Shown: positions 1 to 14,160, counted from the first letter of the stretch. The stretch: 64,000 bases of DNA from Perilla frutescens (GCA_026008535.1 BRKX01000002.1:33161501-33225500); one strand, 5' to 3'. Made by a program: numbers and translations. The notes: generated by a model from the sequence alone, not told the origin.

Positions 1-2221
1 ACATCTATATCCACTATAATAGCAACAAAGTATCTAACATCCCACATGCAAAATTATCAACAATAGAATAGCATAATCATTAACTGTTACATCCCACATA
101 GAATAAATAGTAATACTTACACTATCTTTCATTTCTCTATAATTTTTATTTATTATGCAAGACCAATATAATTAATGGATGTCTGTGCTCGTGCCTGCCT
201 AGCTCCACCCACGTAGAATAAATAGATATGCATATGCCTATACTATACTTTTTCACATTTTCCTTAATACCTTATTTTTTTAATTGTTTCCCTCTTCAAA
301 TCAAAAGCTTAAAAAGAACACGGGGCAAAATATAATAAAATAAAAATACAAGAAACCAAAATATAAATATTAATATAGCCAAGGGTAAAAAAAGTTAATA
401 ACACTTTAATACCCAGTATTTAAAATTATCAAATCGATATGATCCTCCTAGCTTGCCAATTTGTGTAACATCTAATGCCACAACTATTTTTTATAAATTC
501 AATTTTTTAATATATCTTAATTGGTGAAGGATGAACCTAAATGAAAATTTAAAGTTAAACTAAATCATAATAAATTAAAATAAAAAAAATAGATTTGACA
601 CAGGGAATGCAACATAGAATGTCACACGGGATCTGAAATCTAAAATTGCTAACACTTTAGTTTCAAATTTTAGAATAAAAGTGTTAGAATCACCAAACGT
701 TGTATTCGTACTTTAGTATTGTGATTGTCCTAAAAAAAGTAAAAATACACAGGCAAAAATATATGAGGACCATATGTCATACATCTCCTACTACACATTT
801 ATACTTCATAGTTAACAAATACAATAATTTAAACAAAACTACAGATAAAATCAACATCGAATACATTGAGTGTCCGCTCATCAACCATTGCAGACAACCA
901 TGCACAAGAGTATATATATATATAAAAAGTTTGTTGTAAAATAAAACAACGAATATTACATTGAATGTATGTCATGGAGTGCGACATCTAAAAGATGACA
1001 CACACCTATCTATGCACATGAAATTCTTCGAATAAATTGGTAGCTTTGCAAAAATAATTTAGGTATGGCAAATCATGCATTACTTATTAACAAATGTTCC
1101 AACAGCTAGTTTTACTATGAGGGGTAGTGACATGGACCAATATGAATTGTCTCATCTAAAAATTTATGACGGGTCATTTAGAAAAAAGTTACATGTACAC
1201 AAAGGTTTAATTGAACATGGTCGGCATGTGAATATAGACATAAATCATGTGTCATCCATGTGGATTAACCCTTTTCCATTTTTTTTTTCTGGCATTAGCT
1301 AATAGCTATGCACCACACACCAATTTTATTCTTCCACAACATTTTATATTAGTTCCTTTTTTTTTTTTTTTCCTTTCTCCCCTTTAATTTTCAACTTTTT
1401 TTCATGACTATGAGTCTGACATATAATGGTCATACTATATAAAAGCATTTGCAATCTTCTTCTATGATTAATTAATATTTCATATCTCGAATATATATAT
1501 ATGAGTGTATATATAAGTAACTAAGATTATTATCATATATATAGTGAAAAATGATAACAAACAAAATCAATATTTCTCATCTACAGAGGATTCTCTGAAG
1601 AAATTAGAAAATAGATTTTCAATTTATACTCTCATTTTGGGAGCCCACTAGGCGGAATGTGTGATTCTACCCGATCCAGTACTGTCCAAAGCTAGCCCCA
1701 TATACTCATCTATTTCATACATACATAAGTACACACACACATGGTGAGGGGGGGAGGGTATTATATAGTACTGTAAAAATGATGTAACCTTAATAATAAT
1801 AATAATAATAATAATAATATATGAAGATTTCAATTTCAATTTCAATTTCATATTTAGTTGATACCTAATTAATGACATTATAAATATTAATTACCACATA
1901 TGTTTGTTTGTGATGTTTCTTTTTTAAGCATACAATTAAGTATATGGAAATACGTACTATGTATACTTGAACAAATAAGTTGACATTCAACCTAAATATT
2001 GGAGTTGAATTAAATTTCCATAAATCATCAACAGTGGAAAAGTACATACTGGATAACTTGTACTTAGGTTTAAGTACACCGGAAATTGACAATTGAAGGT
2101 ATAGGTGATGATAATTGCATCTTTTTATTTATATTTTAATTTTTAAACCCAGAAAAGACTACCCTTTCTTACCTCATTGGAACAGCCATTTGTTTTTAAG
2201 TAAATTATACATAGGTACACA
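1..2221. other. AT-rich intergenic DNA, no gene seen
   Basis: No open frame here has codon structure, splice sites or a family motif that I recognise; the short frames are chance frames in AT-rich DNA. Visible simple sequence includes a run of T near 1357-1372 and an (AAT)n microsatellite at about 1792-1820. Confidence 0.6.
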
Positions 2222-3352
2222 CAAGGATGAAAATATCGCTATCGCAACATATATCGCAACTTCAATTTTACGGATATATCGACGGATATATCGATATCGC
2301 ATATCGATATCGCAGAAAATTGAAAAAAATGACGGAAATCATATTAAAATCTTGGAAATTTAGCATGAAATTTTAGGAACTATTATGACATATTATTATG
2401 CACATATTCCACTAATTTTTTTTGATAGAATTGTATTTTGAAAGCAAATATATGAATAATACATTATATAAATACCGTCTGAGACAATACATTTGACAAA
2501 ATAATACATAATACAACATAAAATGACTAAATAAACATTATAAAGTACAATTAATACCAAAATGAGGATCTATGAGGTTCAAATATAGTAGATGGAATGT
2601 CATCTTGTTCTAAACAATATTGGTACCAACTTATCACGTTCGAGTAATTATAGATATAATTATGCACATGTGCTTGATATGTTTCTTGATTTCTTCCAAC
2701 AGCTTCACCATGAATTGGATAATGTCCACTGACCCCAATTATTTTGTTGATACATATTTTGAATAGTCCAATCAATTTGTGAACTCCTATATGTGTAAGA
2801 AACATATGAATCTTGGGACATATCACTATGATCAGTGCCATCAATATTCATAGAATCAAGATTTGGCAAATAATTTATATTCAATCTTAGATTTCAATTT
2901 CGTGTGATATATGGGGAGAAAAATTTTAGTGATTTGTCCATCATGTCCTCTAACTGAAAAAATGAAAAAATAAAGTTGGTGCACGTGCATTTCACTTTTC
3001 TTTCTAAGACATCCGTTGATTTCCCGATCTTCTTTCTCTTATATTTTTTTTGCAAAGTGAATGTCTTTATAAAGTAAAGAATATTGCAACTCAAACAATT
3101 ACATTGAAGACCTAAAAAAGATCACAAAAATATATAGTATTAAATAAAAATCAAAATATATTATAGAAATATTAAAAAAATCGCGATATATTGTGATATC
3201 TTGCGATATTTTGCGATATCTTGCGATATATTGCGATTTCTCGTCGATACTCGGGAAAAAAAATATTCCCTCCAATATCCGTATCGCAATGTCAATATCC
3301 GCGATCGATATATCTGCGATATCCGCGATATTTCGCGATATTTTCATCCTTG
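2222..3352. mobile_element. hAT-type non-autonomous element, copy 1 (internal deletion derivative)
   Basis: The ends are perfect inverted repeats: CAAGGATGAAAATATCGC on the left and its complement on the right. They are bracketed by a perfect 8-bp direct repeat, ggtacaca (2214-2221 and 3353-3360), the target-site duplication size of hAT transposons. Both subterminal regions are packed with GCGATAT and ATCGATAT motifs. A frame on the minus strand (about 2551-2720) encodes the same C-terminal residues (ending SSFWY) as the longer relative at 32089-33965. This copy therefore looks like that element with the middle deleted. It has no intact coding capacity. Confidence 0.9.
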
Positions 3353-4391
3353 GGTACACACAAGATATTTCGACTGTAAAAATATTGATAAATTTTGAAA
3401 TCATGACTTTGTCAATTCATCAACGAGGTCACATAAGAGCTAGATTATAGCATTCGCCATAGACCATAGTGTTTCTTTTCCCTAATTTTACATGATAAAG
3501 GACGTGCAGAGTACACAATCGGCAGTGTACGCACCCATTTGCATAGAGGGGTATTTAGGACTTCTATATATATTAAGGTAAAATCGTGTGATAGACAACA
3601 GTTCTGGTATAAACCGTTGTCTATCACATATTTAACAATTATATTTTAGATAACAGTAGTTACACTTATTGTTGTAAATTTTCTTTATTTTTATTTTGCA
3701 TTTTCCACGATGGTTTAGATTACAATCGCTGTATTATAATAAACTTTTGCAATCTTATTTATTATTTTTTACTTGAAAATTTGAGATTTGTAACATTTTT
3801 TTATTTTATTTTTTTATGCATAGGTGGAGTAGTATTCTACATTTGTTATCTAAAAAAATAATTTTCATTTGTGTTACACTATAATCATAATAATAATAAC
3901 AACATATAAGTATAACATAATTTGCAATAATTTATTATTTTTCTATTTCAAATTTATCATTTAAAATAATTAAATAATTATTATTTTTTATATTTGTCTT
4001 ATATTCAAAGAAATCAAATGTTCTTTAATCATAGATAATTATACAATGCTATTTATAAAATCGTGTTGTTTGAAATACTCCAATTCGGTCTTTCTAATAT
4101 GGATTTTCATTTAGTTCTTAAAATTTAATTTTTTTTATTTGTCATAACTACACAAAATTTATCTTATTATCTAATTAATCGATGCATGTGCATATCATTT
4201 TATTAATTAATTTTTAAAAATTGAACAAAACATATAGAATTCAAAAATAAGTATATTATTACAGATCTAAAAAATAATTATTATTCGTGCATCGCAGATG
4301 AGAAATACTAGTTAACATTCAAAGTGACTAAGTTTATGGATGTGCCTAAACAACTCATATTCTTATCCTAGATTGCTATATTTATATATGA
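3353..4391. other. AT-rich intergenic DNA with one hairpin
   Basis: No gene is visible. The only structured part is an inverted repeat at about 3587-3629, arms TGTGATAGACAACAG and CCGTTGTCTATCACA. It is followed by further degenerate copies of similar words to about 3735. Confidence 0.5.
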
Positions 4392-4629
4392 GGGCTTGTT
4401 TATTTTAAGGATATACAATTAGGTGGATAGATGGTTCAATGGATACAAGGAAGATAAATTATATCTCATCTCTTTAGATGGGATACGTATTCCACTTATA
4501 AGCACTCAAAACTCATTTATCACGGGTCTTGGGTTATCAACGATTTTAATATCATTCAAAGTAAACATAAGATATAGTTGGATATAATAACTTATCAACC
4601 CACTCTTATCCATCAAAATAAACAAGGCC
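4392..4629. mobile_element. MITE candidate with GGGCTTGTTTATTTT ends
   Basis: The left end reads GGGCTTGTTTATTTTAAGG. The right end is the near complement of GGCCTTGTTTATTTTGATGG. This gives imperfect terminal inverted repeats about 240 bp apart, with no coding frame inside. The G-rich start followed by GTTTATT resembles Tourist-like or hAT-like MITEs of plants. I could not define a clean target duplication, so the superfamily is open. Confidence 0.6.
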
Positions 4630-6026
4630 TAACAGTGCTTTTTATCTGATAATTAATAATATACATAATTTTAATTTCAAGATTTAGATCTTCACATCAC
4701 TATTATTCTATGCTTCCTCACCCCACCTAATTTTAGTTAATATTATACAAGATTGTGTGATTATCAAGATACACAATCATGTGCAGACTTAACTGCGCAA
4801 TTTAGGTGGCAATATTAAAGGGGGGCCTTCCCATTTAAATAAAACTTGGTAAATAAAATAAAATAACTAAATTCCTAAGTAGGGAGTTAATACGAAAACA
4901 TGGAAACATGTGAAGTCGAAAGGCAAAACCATGATTGTAAACCACATGATGCAACTGTATATTTGCAAGAGTTACAGGGTGTGCTCATAATTGAGATAAT
5001 TAATGGATATCTAATTTGTGTAGCTTAATTCGATTAGGGATTAGATAAATAAATAAAAACCAACTCATTCATTCATTATTATTTACAGCAAGGTCTAGAT
5101 GTATACATTGATTTGCCAAGATTTAGTTATATAATATGTTATAACCTTGGATTTCAAAGATAGTTATATAATATGTTATAACCTTGGATTTGCCAAGATT
5201 TAGTTATATAATATGTTATAATATGTATCACACGAACTATCTTTGAAATTATATTTATTCATAAAGTATGATTCGTGATGATTTTGTAAATATTTAACTA
5301 AGTTTGAAGTGATCTATTCATAATAATAAATTATATATGATACTAGAGTCCTAATATCTCTGCATTTTCGAAAATACAACGCGAAGTCGCGAACCAATTA
5401 TCACGAAGTTTTAGAATAATATATAAATGGATTATATTGAGGGTATATGTATTTCAAACCCATTTAAATAATCAGTTTAAAAGTATTAAAAGAACTATGG
5501 AAACTGGCGTGTCTGACTCTGACCAATAACATTTAATGTTTTGGATAAAGTGTATTACAGTATCATACTGTCAAGGAGTATCAAATTACTTAAGGAATCA
5601 AAACCACTCTTTCATTTGAAATTTATGACTATAAATTATAGGTCCAGTGTCTAAAACTTGAGACGAAAGGTCTCAATTTTAAATTTCACTACCATCATTA
5701 TTAAGTGTGAGTCTATCACACTTAATTTTATAACTGTTATTTATCTTTTATGTATAATTTATAAACTATTACATAGAAACGAATGTATCCAGTGTGTACT
5801 TCAAAAACGATGCGGGTTATCATCTACATAAAAAAAATGTAACACGTGTAATCAACCAATTGACTATTTATGTCAAGACTTTAAATTTTTACATATACTA
5901 TTTTTAGTTTTACCCAAATTTAGTTATTTATTGAGATAGCTTTTGTTAAACAGTGGAGGACTCGTCGATTCATCCTAAAAGAGTGGAGATTAAGCCCGAT
6001 AAATTTTTCTTCCACACAGAGCAAAC
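4630..6026. other. Intergenic DNA with a short tandem repeat
   Basis: No gene is visible. A tandem repeat lies at about 5111-5222: roughly three copies of a unit containing TAGTTATATAATATGTTATA and ACCTTGGATT, the last one partial. The remainder is unstructured AT-rich sequence. Confidence 0.5.
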
Positions 6027-6949
6027 TAGAGCTGGGTCGATACGGTATATTTTCACGTATACCATACTGAAATATCAATATCGAAAAATTTCATATCGTT
6101 ATCATATCAAAACTTTCGAAATACGCCGTAACAGATATCGATATTGTACTGATATTTTCGGTATACCGTACTGTACCGATATTTTACAGTATACCGAACA
6201 TACCGACTTCTACAGTATATCGAAAATACTGAAATTTTAAGGTATACCAAAAATACTGAACTTTCATATTATTTTTTTGTAATTTTTTTAACTTTTAGTG
6301 CTTATTATTGGAGAAGAATATATAAGATTATAATTTATTAAGTATTTTTTTAAATAGTTCATTTTCAATTCATAACTTATGTATTTTTTATTGTATATAT
6401 TTGCTAAACTTTTATGTTAAACTTATTAAATATTGTGTTTTTTTATAATTTAGTGAACTCTAACATATTTTTTACCTTCTCATTTAGTGTTTTCTTTTAT
6501 TTCTCTTATAATTTACTTTACTCATAAGTCGTAATTGTAATAATATTAGTTTATTATCTTTTATTAGTCATGTTCAACTTCAATATATAAACATTAAAGT
6601 GTTATTCTCATAATTTACGTATATTTTAGTTTCTTATTATTATTATGTTATTTTTTTAACTATTAGTACTTAATATTGGAGAAGAATGTAAGGTTACTAT
6701 TTATTGAGTATACATTTAAATTGTTCATTTTCAATTTATAACTTATGTATTTTTTATTATATATATTTTCTAAACTTTTATGTTAAACTTACTAAATATT
6801 ATATTTTTTTTAGAATTTAATGAACTCTAAAATATTTTTTATCTTTTTATTTAGTAATTCTCTTTTATTTCTCTTATAACTTTTTTTTTTACTTTTAGTG
6901 ATTGGAGATGAGTATTGGGTGTTTAATAATAAAAGGAATAAAATTACTA

Positions 6950-7899
6950 CTCCCTCTGTTTCTGAATAAGTATCATTCTGGATAAATACACACATATTAA
7001 TCAATATATTAATTAGATAATCAAATTATCGTACCCACCCTTATGTGGATACATTAAATGAGTTAAATATGATTGTTTGAAAACATTAAATGAGGACAAT
7101 ATATGAGAAAAATGAGAAATTTTTACCTCAATTGTGTAGAATGACACTTTTTGTGAAATAAAATTGAAGTGCTAGAATTAGGGGTGAGCAGATGGGCGGG
7201 TCGATGAAAAACCGACCGACCTTCACACCACCGAGACCAGCGACTGCCAAGGCAGCAACCGGCCGACCACCGAACCGATGGTGATCGGCCACCACACTGA
7301 TTACCGATCGACGGTGTTCAATCGGTTCGGTCGGTTTGCCCGTTTTTTTTTTAATTTTTTTTCTAATTTATTTTCTTGTGTTCACAAAATATATATATAG
7401 TATTTGACATGGGAAATTATATCCTAACTTGTCTTTATTTCATTTACCCTATTTATTTCATATTTTCATTATTCGGAGTTTGGAAGTTAATTATGAAATT
7501 AAAAAATAATATATATAAGATAAAATACTAAATAACAAATATAAAATGAAAACTACTGTTAACAAACTTATTAGTCGAATTTTATCAATTTTTGTCAACT
7601 TAAATTTCAAATCGTTCATCTATTTAAACACACATTAATTCACAATTAAAATAAGGGCAAAACATAATTCACAATTTGTAAATAAAACTAAAAATCAAAT
7701 TATATTTCTTATTTTTTTCGGGTGGTTTGGTGTAGCTGTCGGTTTCCGGCCACACCACCGACACCGCACCGAACTTCAAACGGTTCCCCCCCTAAACCAC
7801 AGACTACATACCGACATCTAACCACCACCGACCGAAACCTGTTGGTTCGGTCGGGTCACCCCTAGTTAGAATGACACTTTTTATGAAACGGATGGAGTA
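6950..7899. mobile_element. CTCCCTC-type MITE (Stowaway-like, TA target) inside the hAT element
   Basis: The left end CTCCCTCTGTTTC and the right end GAAACGGATGGAG are inverted repeats flanked by TA on both sides. This is the signature of the common plant MITEs with CTCCCTCCGT ends and TA duplications. The terminal regions also carry the typical words GAATGACACTTTTT. It is interrupted by a further element at 7179-7866. Without that insertion it would be about 260 bp. Confidence 0.82.
7179..7866. mobile_element. hAT-type MITE with CGGTCGG-rich ends, innermost of the nest
   Basis: The ends are TAGGGGTGA and TCACCCCTA. The flanking 8-mers are gctagaat (7171-7178) and gttagaat (7867-7874), an 8-bp target duplication with one mismatch. 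Subterminal DNA is unusually GC-rich for the window and holds arrays of ACCGACCG, GGTTCGGTCGG and CACCACCG words. No coding frame is present. The 8-bp duplication and the TAGGGGTG end point to a non-autonomous hAT element. Confidence 0.85.
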
Positions 7900-8477
7900 T
7901 TTTTTTAGTTATTACATATAATCTTCAACTATTCACTTTATTATGTAATAATTTAAATTATACCAAATATATATGATATATTCAAATTGTAAATATATGT
8001 TGTAATGTTATAGATCAACATAATTTAAATATAATTATTTGATTAATTTTTTTCTTTTATTGATATTTATTTGCAACTTAGTATATTTTGTAGTAATGTG
8101 TACTCAAATGAAATTAGTGTACTACAATAACCATAAGTTGTAAAAAGAAAACATTGGTATGGTACGGTATACCAATATACCGTTTATACTGATATACCGA
8201 AATAAGAATATATACCGAAATATCGATATATACCGATATACTGACATACCGGTATATATTGAAAATTCGATATACCGAATACTGACATATATTTAAAATA
8301 TCGGTATTGTCGAATACCGCAGTATACAACTAATTTTCAAATTTCATATCAATACCGCACCGAAAATTATCGATACGGTATCATATTATAGCGAAAATTT
8401 CGGTATACCAAAAAATTCAACATTTTCGGTACGATAAGTGCGATATTTCGATATTTCTCTCCACTCCTAGAGCAAAC

Positions 8478-11400
8478 TGTTTGAGATGAATTTTACTACA
8501 TAATAAAATTGGAATTGTTATAAAATGAAATAAATTATTGGAGATGGCCTTAGTCCCAAATGAAACGCTAAAATAAAATATCTATCATAGCAACAACAAT
8601 AAAGCATGCAAACGATAAGCCCCAAAAACCATACACATGATATTTTTATTAATAACCATATTTCTAAAGCAGTTTATCAATGTATTTATATTATCTACGT
8701 GATTTTTTATATATAGCTTAATGTTCGGATGCGCTTATGAAGTTTTAAAAATAATTTATGAGACATTTGTAATCTTTATCCTTATTAAAAAAATGTGTGA
8801 CATTTTGTTGATTTATGAGTTCCTTTTCGTCCTAATTATACATAAAATGCCTATGTATTGAATTAGCGTACGTCTTGTAGGAAGTTTAGCTGTATTTTTT
8901 ATATTTTTTTACAATATATGTCTTAATCTTAATTGAGAGATGTTATCGCATTAAAAACCTAAGGAAATAGTTTTGTTTCCAGATTTTAATGAACTCATAT
9001 GTTTCTTTGTCTATTAATGAAATTATAAATTATCGACATTTAAGAATTTTAATAATTTAAGTTACCCAAATTTCTTACCAATATTTTCTTAAGATAAGAT
9101 GTAGCATGTGAAAATTGGTCCCATCTGTATAGTTAAAATAAAATAATTAAATGGATTATGATTTTGGGAAAGTAGGGAAGGACTATATAATCATTAATCT
9201 GGTGATAATAATTTGAATTATTAATGGAGAGGAGAAGATAAAACCGGGAAAGTCATGTCAAGAAGCCACAAAAGTCTTTTCATTGTTATGAAGTTATAAC
9301 ATTGACAAATCACAATCCATCTTAATTAATGTTCACTTATATTCACATCAATAACCGGACCCAATAATTTTATGGACCGAACCCAACTTACAATTACATA
9401 TATATGCACCCCTAAAAAAATTAAATTGATGTATGATAATTTTAATTTTTTTTCTTAATTACCTTTCAACATTAGAAAAAATTAGTTGACAAAATTACCT
9501 CTTTTTTATAACTTATAATCGGTTGCGTATCCAAATTTAAAAAAAATTGCATTTAAAATTAATTGTGTGTCATAATGTTGCTCTTGTAATATATTAGAGC
9601 ATATAACTAAATAAATTTAATAAAAAGGAATTAAATTATGAATCGTGAATGCGAAATTTTAATTTTAAAAGACCCAAATTGAGAATTGGAATAAAATATA
9701 TAAAGTATGAAAAACACAAACACATAAGCATATGAGTAAAAAAAACCTGAAATAAATAAGAGATTACAATAATGTTTGAATTTAAAACGAATACATGTAA
9801 ATCTTAAGTAAATCTAATTAATGTTTTTTTTTTAAAAAATTATATAATAAAGTTAATATTGAAAAATGAAAAAATTAAAATTGAAAGGGCCCGTGGCCCC
9901 CATTTGCCCCTTCATGCATGGGTCCCCCCCCCCCCCCCCCCCCCATCAATTATTGACCAACTTAAGCTCTATTTTTTCCATCAAGAATCACCCCTTTTCA
10001 ACTCAACTTGAAACTTCAATGTAAAAAGAATTAAATCAAGTTGAAACTTTACTTATTGTTTATCCCATATTCTTTAAATGGATCGTCGCTTAATAGAAGG
10101 TCTGATGGATCAAAATTCACCAGAGAAAATATTGTATTATAACATGGAGTTTGACCTTATTGATGTATTTGTACAATTGTAAATGAAATACATTGTTGAT
10201 CAAATATGACCATATAAGTATCATCTAGCGAATTTTGACCTGTCGGATAGTCTGACTCGATTTTATGTATTCTAAACTCATTTATTTATGCGGACTTAAT
10301 TATGATAAAGTAAAATAAATGATTACATCGCATAGGTAGTACTTCTCTTATATGACTATCAAGTTTATTACCATTGTAATTAACAGGACAACTTTGAGGT
10401 TTGAAGAGCTTCAAATTGAGTCAATTGAAAATACAAATCAGTCAAAGGCTCCCTTTTTTTTGGGGGGGGGGGGGGAGTGACAAGATCCAAGAAACTAGTA
10501 CGCTTCGAATTCACATAATAATTGAAGCAATAAAAGACAAAAATCTAAGAAAAGAAAAGGGGAAAAAACCCTAAAACCCCACACCCCATTATCTGAAAAA
10601 GAAACAAAAGTGAAATAATAAAAGAAATTGTTGCAGTAGTAACTTTTCTTCTGAGGTAAATGGAGAAACGATTACTGCTTTTTTTGTAAAGGTTTCACTA
10701 TTTGAGGGCCCATTTGACCCAAAAGAAACCACTCCAAAAGCCCAATATAAACCAATTTTCAGCTCCCATTTAACAGCCCACCGATGTGTTTAAATTCTAA
10801 CTTTGTTATTCATGTCACATTCAATGATGTGAGTCAGAAATGGATAAGCTTCAAATTTCTTGAATTGTAGCTAACCTCTAAAATTTCAACTTTTGCCCAT
10901 ATATCATCATCTTGGTTTTGGAATGAGTGACCACAAACAGTAAAGTCAATTCCAGCTTTATGGCATGTTTCGAAATGGAGAATATTGTGTAAAACTTTTG
11001 GAAATCCATTTTTATTGGGAATGAATGAATTCCAAAAACGAATTTAGCTCTACCTCTACTAATAATATGGCATATATACGAGCTGAGATTTGCACCATCC
11101 ATAAATCTTATTGCGCCTCATCCATGTAGAGATTTATAGATTCCATTAATATTATATTTTAACATAACAAAAAACACACGTATTCAAAGGACTCAAATCA
11201 TATCAAATTCACACATATGATGTTGTTTCTATCTAAAATTCATTAAAATTATTTTTCGTTTGAGATCCTCTATTTCAACATAGTATTTTATCTTCTATTC
11301 TAATTATTGTATCATCGTTGTGTGATGTGTTTTTGGTGGCATATTATCTCTCAAACCCTAAACATAAATAATAGGTGACATGTTTGTAATTTACTTAAAA

Positions 11401-13044
11401 TTAAATTTGAATCAAAAATCAATGTTTTCGATTAAAAGTATTAATTTATCCTATGAAAAGTATTAGTTTTTATATTGAAAAATTGAGTTGAGTACCCATA
11501 ATTAAGGCCATGAGTTTCATAGAAACCGAAACCACTCGACATTCTATATTACACACCTTTTTGGTGTACAACTACAACTTGTACCGTTTCTTTCTTTCTT
11601 TCTTTCCTAAAAAATTTAATTTTTGTTTTTTTAATTTAATTTTCAATTATTAATTATGATTGATTACATATTTAATTGAGACTTATAATTAATTTAAAAT
11701 TTTAATTTTCAATTTTTAGTTAATGCTTTGTTATAAAGGTTGAGTATTTCATAGTTAAAATTTATTATATTCTAGGTTCAATTCTTAGTTAATAATTTAT
11801 TAAAATAGTAAATTTTCAATGTTAGTACACAGGCTGTACAACAAAAATGTAATAGTATATGATCTCAGCTCGACAGAAATGACATGATAACTATTTCAAG
11901 GGATAGAGACATAGAGTACATATTTCATAATTAGAAAATGGAAAGAGTATTATGTTTATTGTTTATAATTTCATTGAGAGAAAAAAAAATGCATTTTTTT
12001 AAATGAAAACAATCATGCGCTGCCATAATTCAACGAGTGAGAATTGAATTTCTACCCATAAAAAATCGAGAATTCTGATCATTTTTACCTAATTTTGACC
12101 CCGGTCATAACTAGGCTGGGGTTATATAGCTCAAAAGCAACTCGAAAAATTATGGGTAAAAACTCATATCCATTTTATTCATTTAGAAAATGAAAAAGCC
12201 ATCTTTGGAGTTTATCAGATATTCCGATTCGAGAAAAATATAAGTGACAATACAGTAAGAGGGAAAATAAAAGAGAAGCAAATAATCAATTTTCAAATTA
12301 TGTTCTAGCGCCTAGATAAAAATAAAAAAAAAAAAAAAATGCTGACCATTTAGTAAATCTACACGGTTTTTTTTTTCTGATTATAATTGACAAAAACTTG
12401 TATGATAGTGTCTAACTTATGTTATACGGGTCAAATAATATCCAAACCCGTCCAAAATTCACCCAAAACCCGCTTCCACGCGCAGGCGCATGAGCTACGC
12501 GCGCCCCCATGCGCGGCGCATGTATCTCACGCGCCTGTGGGTTTTTTTTCCTCCTTTCGGCAATTGCTTTTTGAGGGGTGTTTTTAGGATTTTTTATTAT
12601 GTTTTTTATAGTTTTTTGGGGGTCTTTTTTAGGATTTTTTATTGTGTTTTTTAGGGGTTTTGGGGGTGTTTTTAATGTTTTATTTTGTGTTTTTTTAGGA
12701 TTTATTAATTTCATTTTAGGGTATAAATTTATATTTATTTCAAACAAATTATATCAATTCACCTTAATTTTAGGATTCACTAATTTTATTTTAAGATTAT
12801 AAATTTTGTTGGAAAAAATTAAAAAAAAAAAAGAAAATCAGAAAAAAAAAATTGAAAACAAAAGAAAAGAGAGGAAGGGAAGGGAGAGCACTAAAAGAAA
12901 AAGAAAAATGAGAGAAAACCATTTGTTGGGTCAAATAATATCCATCTAACGCAAGAAATCCGTTAGACCGTTTAACACAAGCCTTCCCATTATAATTTGG
13001 TAGACATACATCAGAATGTGTGTGTAGTAGAGTCAACTTATAGT
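8478..13044. other. Long gene-poor intergenic stretch
   Basis: I see no supported gene. Notable are a poly-C run near 9927-9943, a T8-G14 junction near 10453-10476 and a poly-A run near 12327-12340. There is a GC-rich patch at about 12475-12535 (words such as ACGCGCAGGCGCATG) in otherwise AT-rich DNA. A TTTTTAGGATTTTTTA-like degenerate repeat spans 12575-12790. The word GGGTCAAATAATATCCA occurs at 12428 and again at 12928, exactly 500 bp apart, so a decayed repeat pair is possible. Confidence 0.5.
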
Positions 13045-14160
13045 AATGAATTCAAGAAAAGTACATAAAAGCATCTCCTGCCATCAAAGTGTGACTGTTG
13101 ATTGGCAGAAGATGAAACAGCATTATAAATTATAATAATGGCTTTACTCAGTTGAATCTGTAAGGTCACAGATTCTATGTTTCTGAGCCTATCATAACAT
13201 AAAAACCATACTGTAAGAAACTTACAGTCCCAGATATATACTCATCTAAATGGAAACCGGTGCAAAAGCACAAAAAAAAAACCATCTGATTGTTAGAATC
13301 CAAGTTTTTTCTGCTTCTTTTTACGTTGACTTTGATGTAACAGTTGAAGAAGATAATGTTTTACTGTAACACAGTAAAAGATTACAGATAAAATTAGGGG
13401 AAAAACAGCCACTGAAAAAGACTCTCAAATGATTCAAGAACATAACTAAATGAAAGCAACGAGAGCATGTATTTCAATATCAAAAGTTTCTGGTGAAAGC
13501 AAGGTATAATGCATTCGAGACAACTGAAATGACGAAATGAGATATGGCAGACGGAGGGCTTCATCTCCATCCCGACTGGGATCAAGAGAAGAAAAAGACC
13601 TAGCAAGGACCAGAAATTCATTAATGGACACAACCAAACTTCAAGGAATTCAATATCCAGGTTTCATCGTTGCCATGAAGACATTCGACTTATATAAGAA
13701 CTCAGAGGGCAAGAAAATGAAAAATCATTCGCCTATTATGAAAATTTCAGGACTTGGAATTCGACCAGGAGAATATCATCATAAGAATATACTTTCTAGA
13801 GACAACAAGTACAAATTCTAACTTAGGAGGCTTATATGGACTGCATCTCTTAATCCACAGCAACTAGTCTTAACCTAAATCCAAATCATAGACTAATGGC
13901 ATGATGATAAGGTACCGTACAAATGAAAAAAAACGATGCAAAACTAGAGCCTCGTCTTATATAGTTACAAGCAGAAATGACACAACCGCTAAGAGCAGGA
14001 GCATCCCAAATCCAGAATATGCATCAGATGAAGGCTACAACATCAACGATAAAGTAGTTAAATCAAAAGGTCGGAGGATTCCAGTACTGAAATTGATAGA
14101 AGAGAATTTGGCATACTGCATCACAGAAAATTCAAATCAGGAAATGCAAGCAGAGGAGGG
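13045..14160 (-). other. Region downstream of the trihelix gene, possible 3' UTR
   Basis: This DNA is less AT-rich than the intergenic regions and lies directly downstream of the trihelix stop codon. Frames on both strands are short and have no recognised motif. A 3' untranslated region, perhaps with an intron, is plausible but not demonstrated. Confidence 0.3.

Larger units (their letters stand above)
6027..8469. mobile_element. hAT-type element with CGGTATACCG-rich ends
   Basis: The element starts TAGAGCTGGGTCG and ends with the complement of TAGGAGTGGAG. Both sides are flanked by the perfect 8-bp duplication gagcaaac (6019-6026 and 8470-8477), as expected for hAT. The outer 200-300 bp at each end are arrays of CGGTATA, GATACCG and TACCGATAT words. 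No transposase frame is visible, so the element is non-autonomous. About 950 bp of its length comes from a second element inserted at 6950-7899. Confidence 0.88.

Noticed and set aside
3587..3629. microRNA precursor
   Set aside because: The stem is short (about 15 bp with a 10-bp loop) and belongs to a degenerate repeat block.
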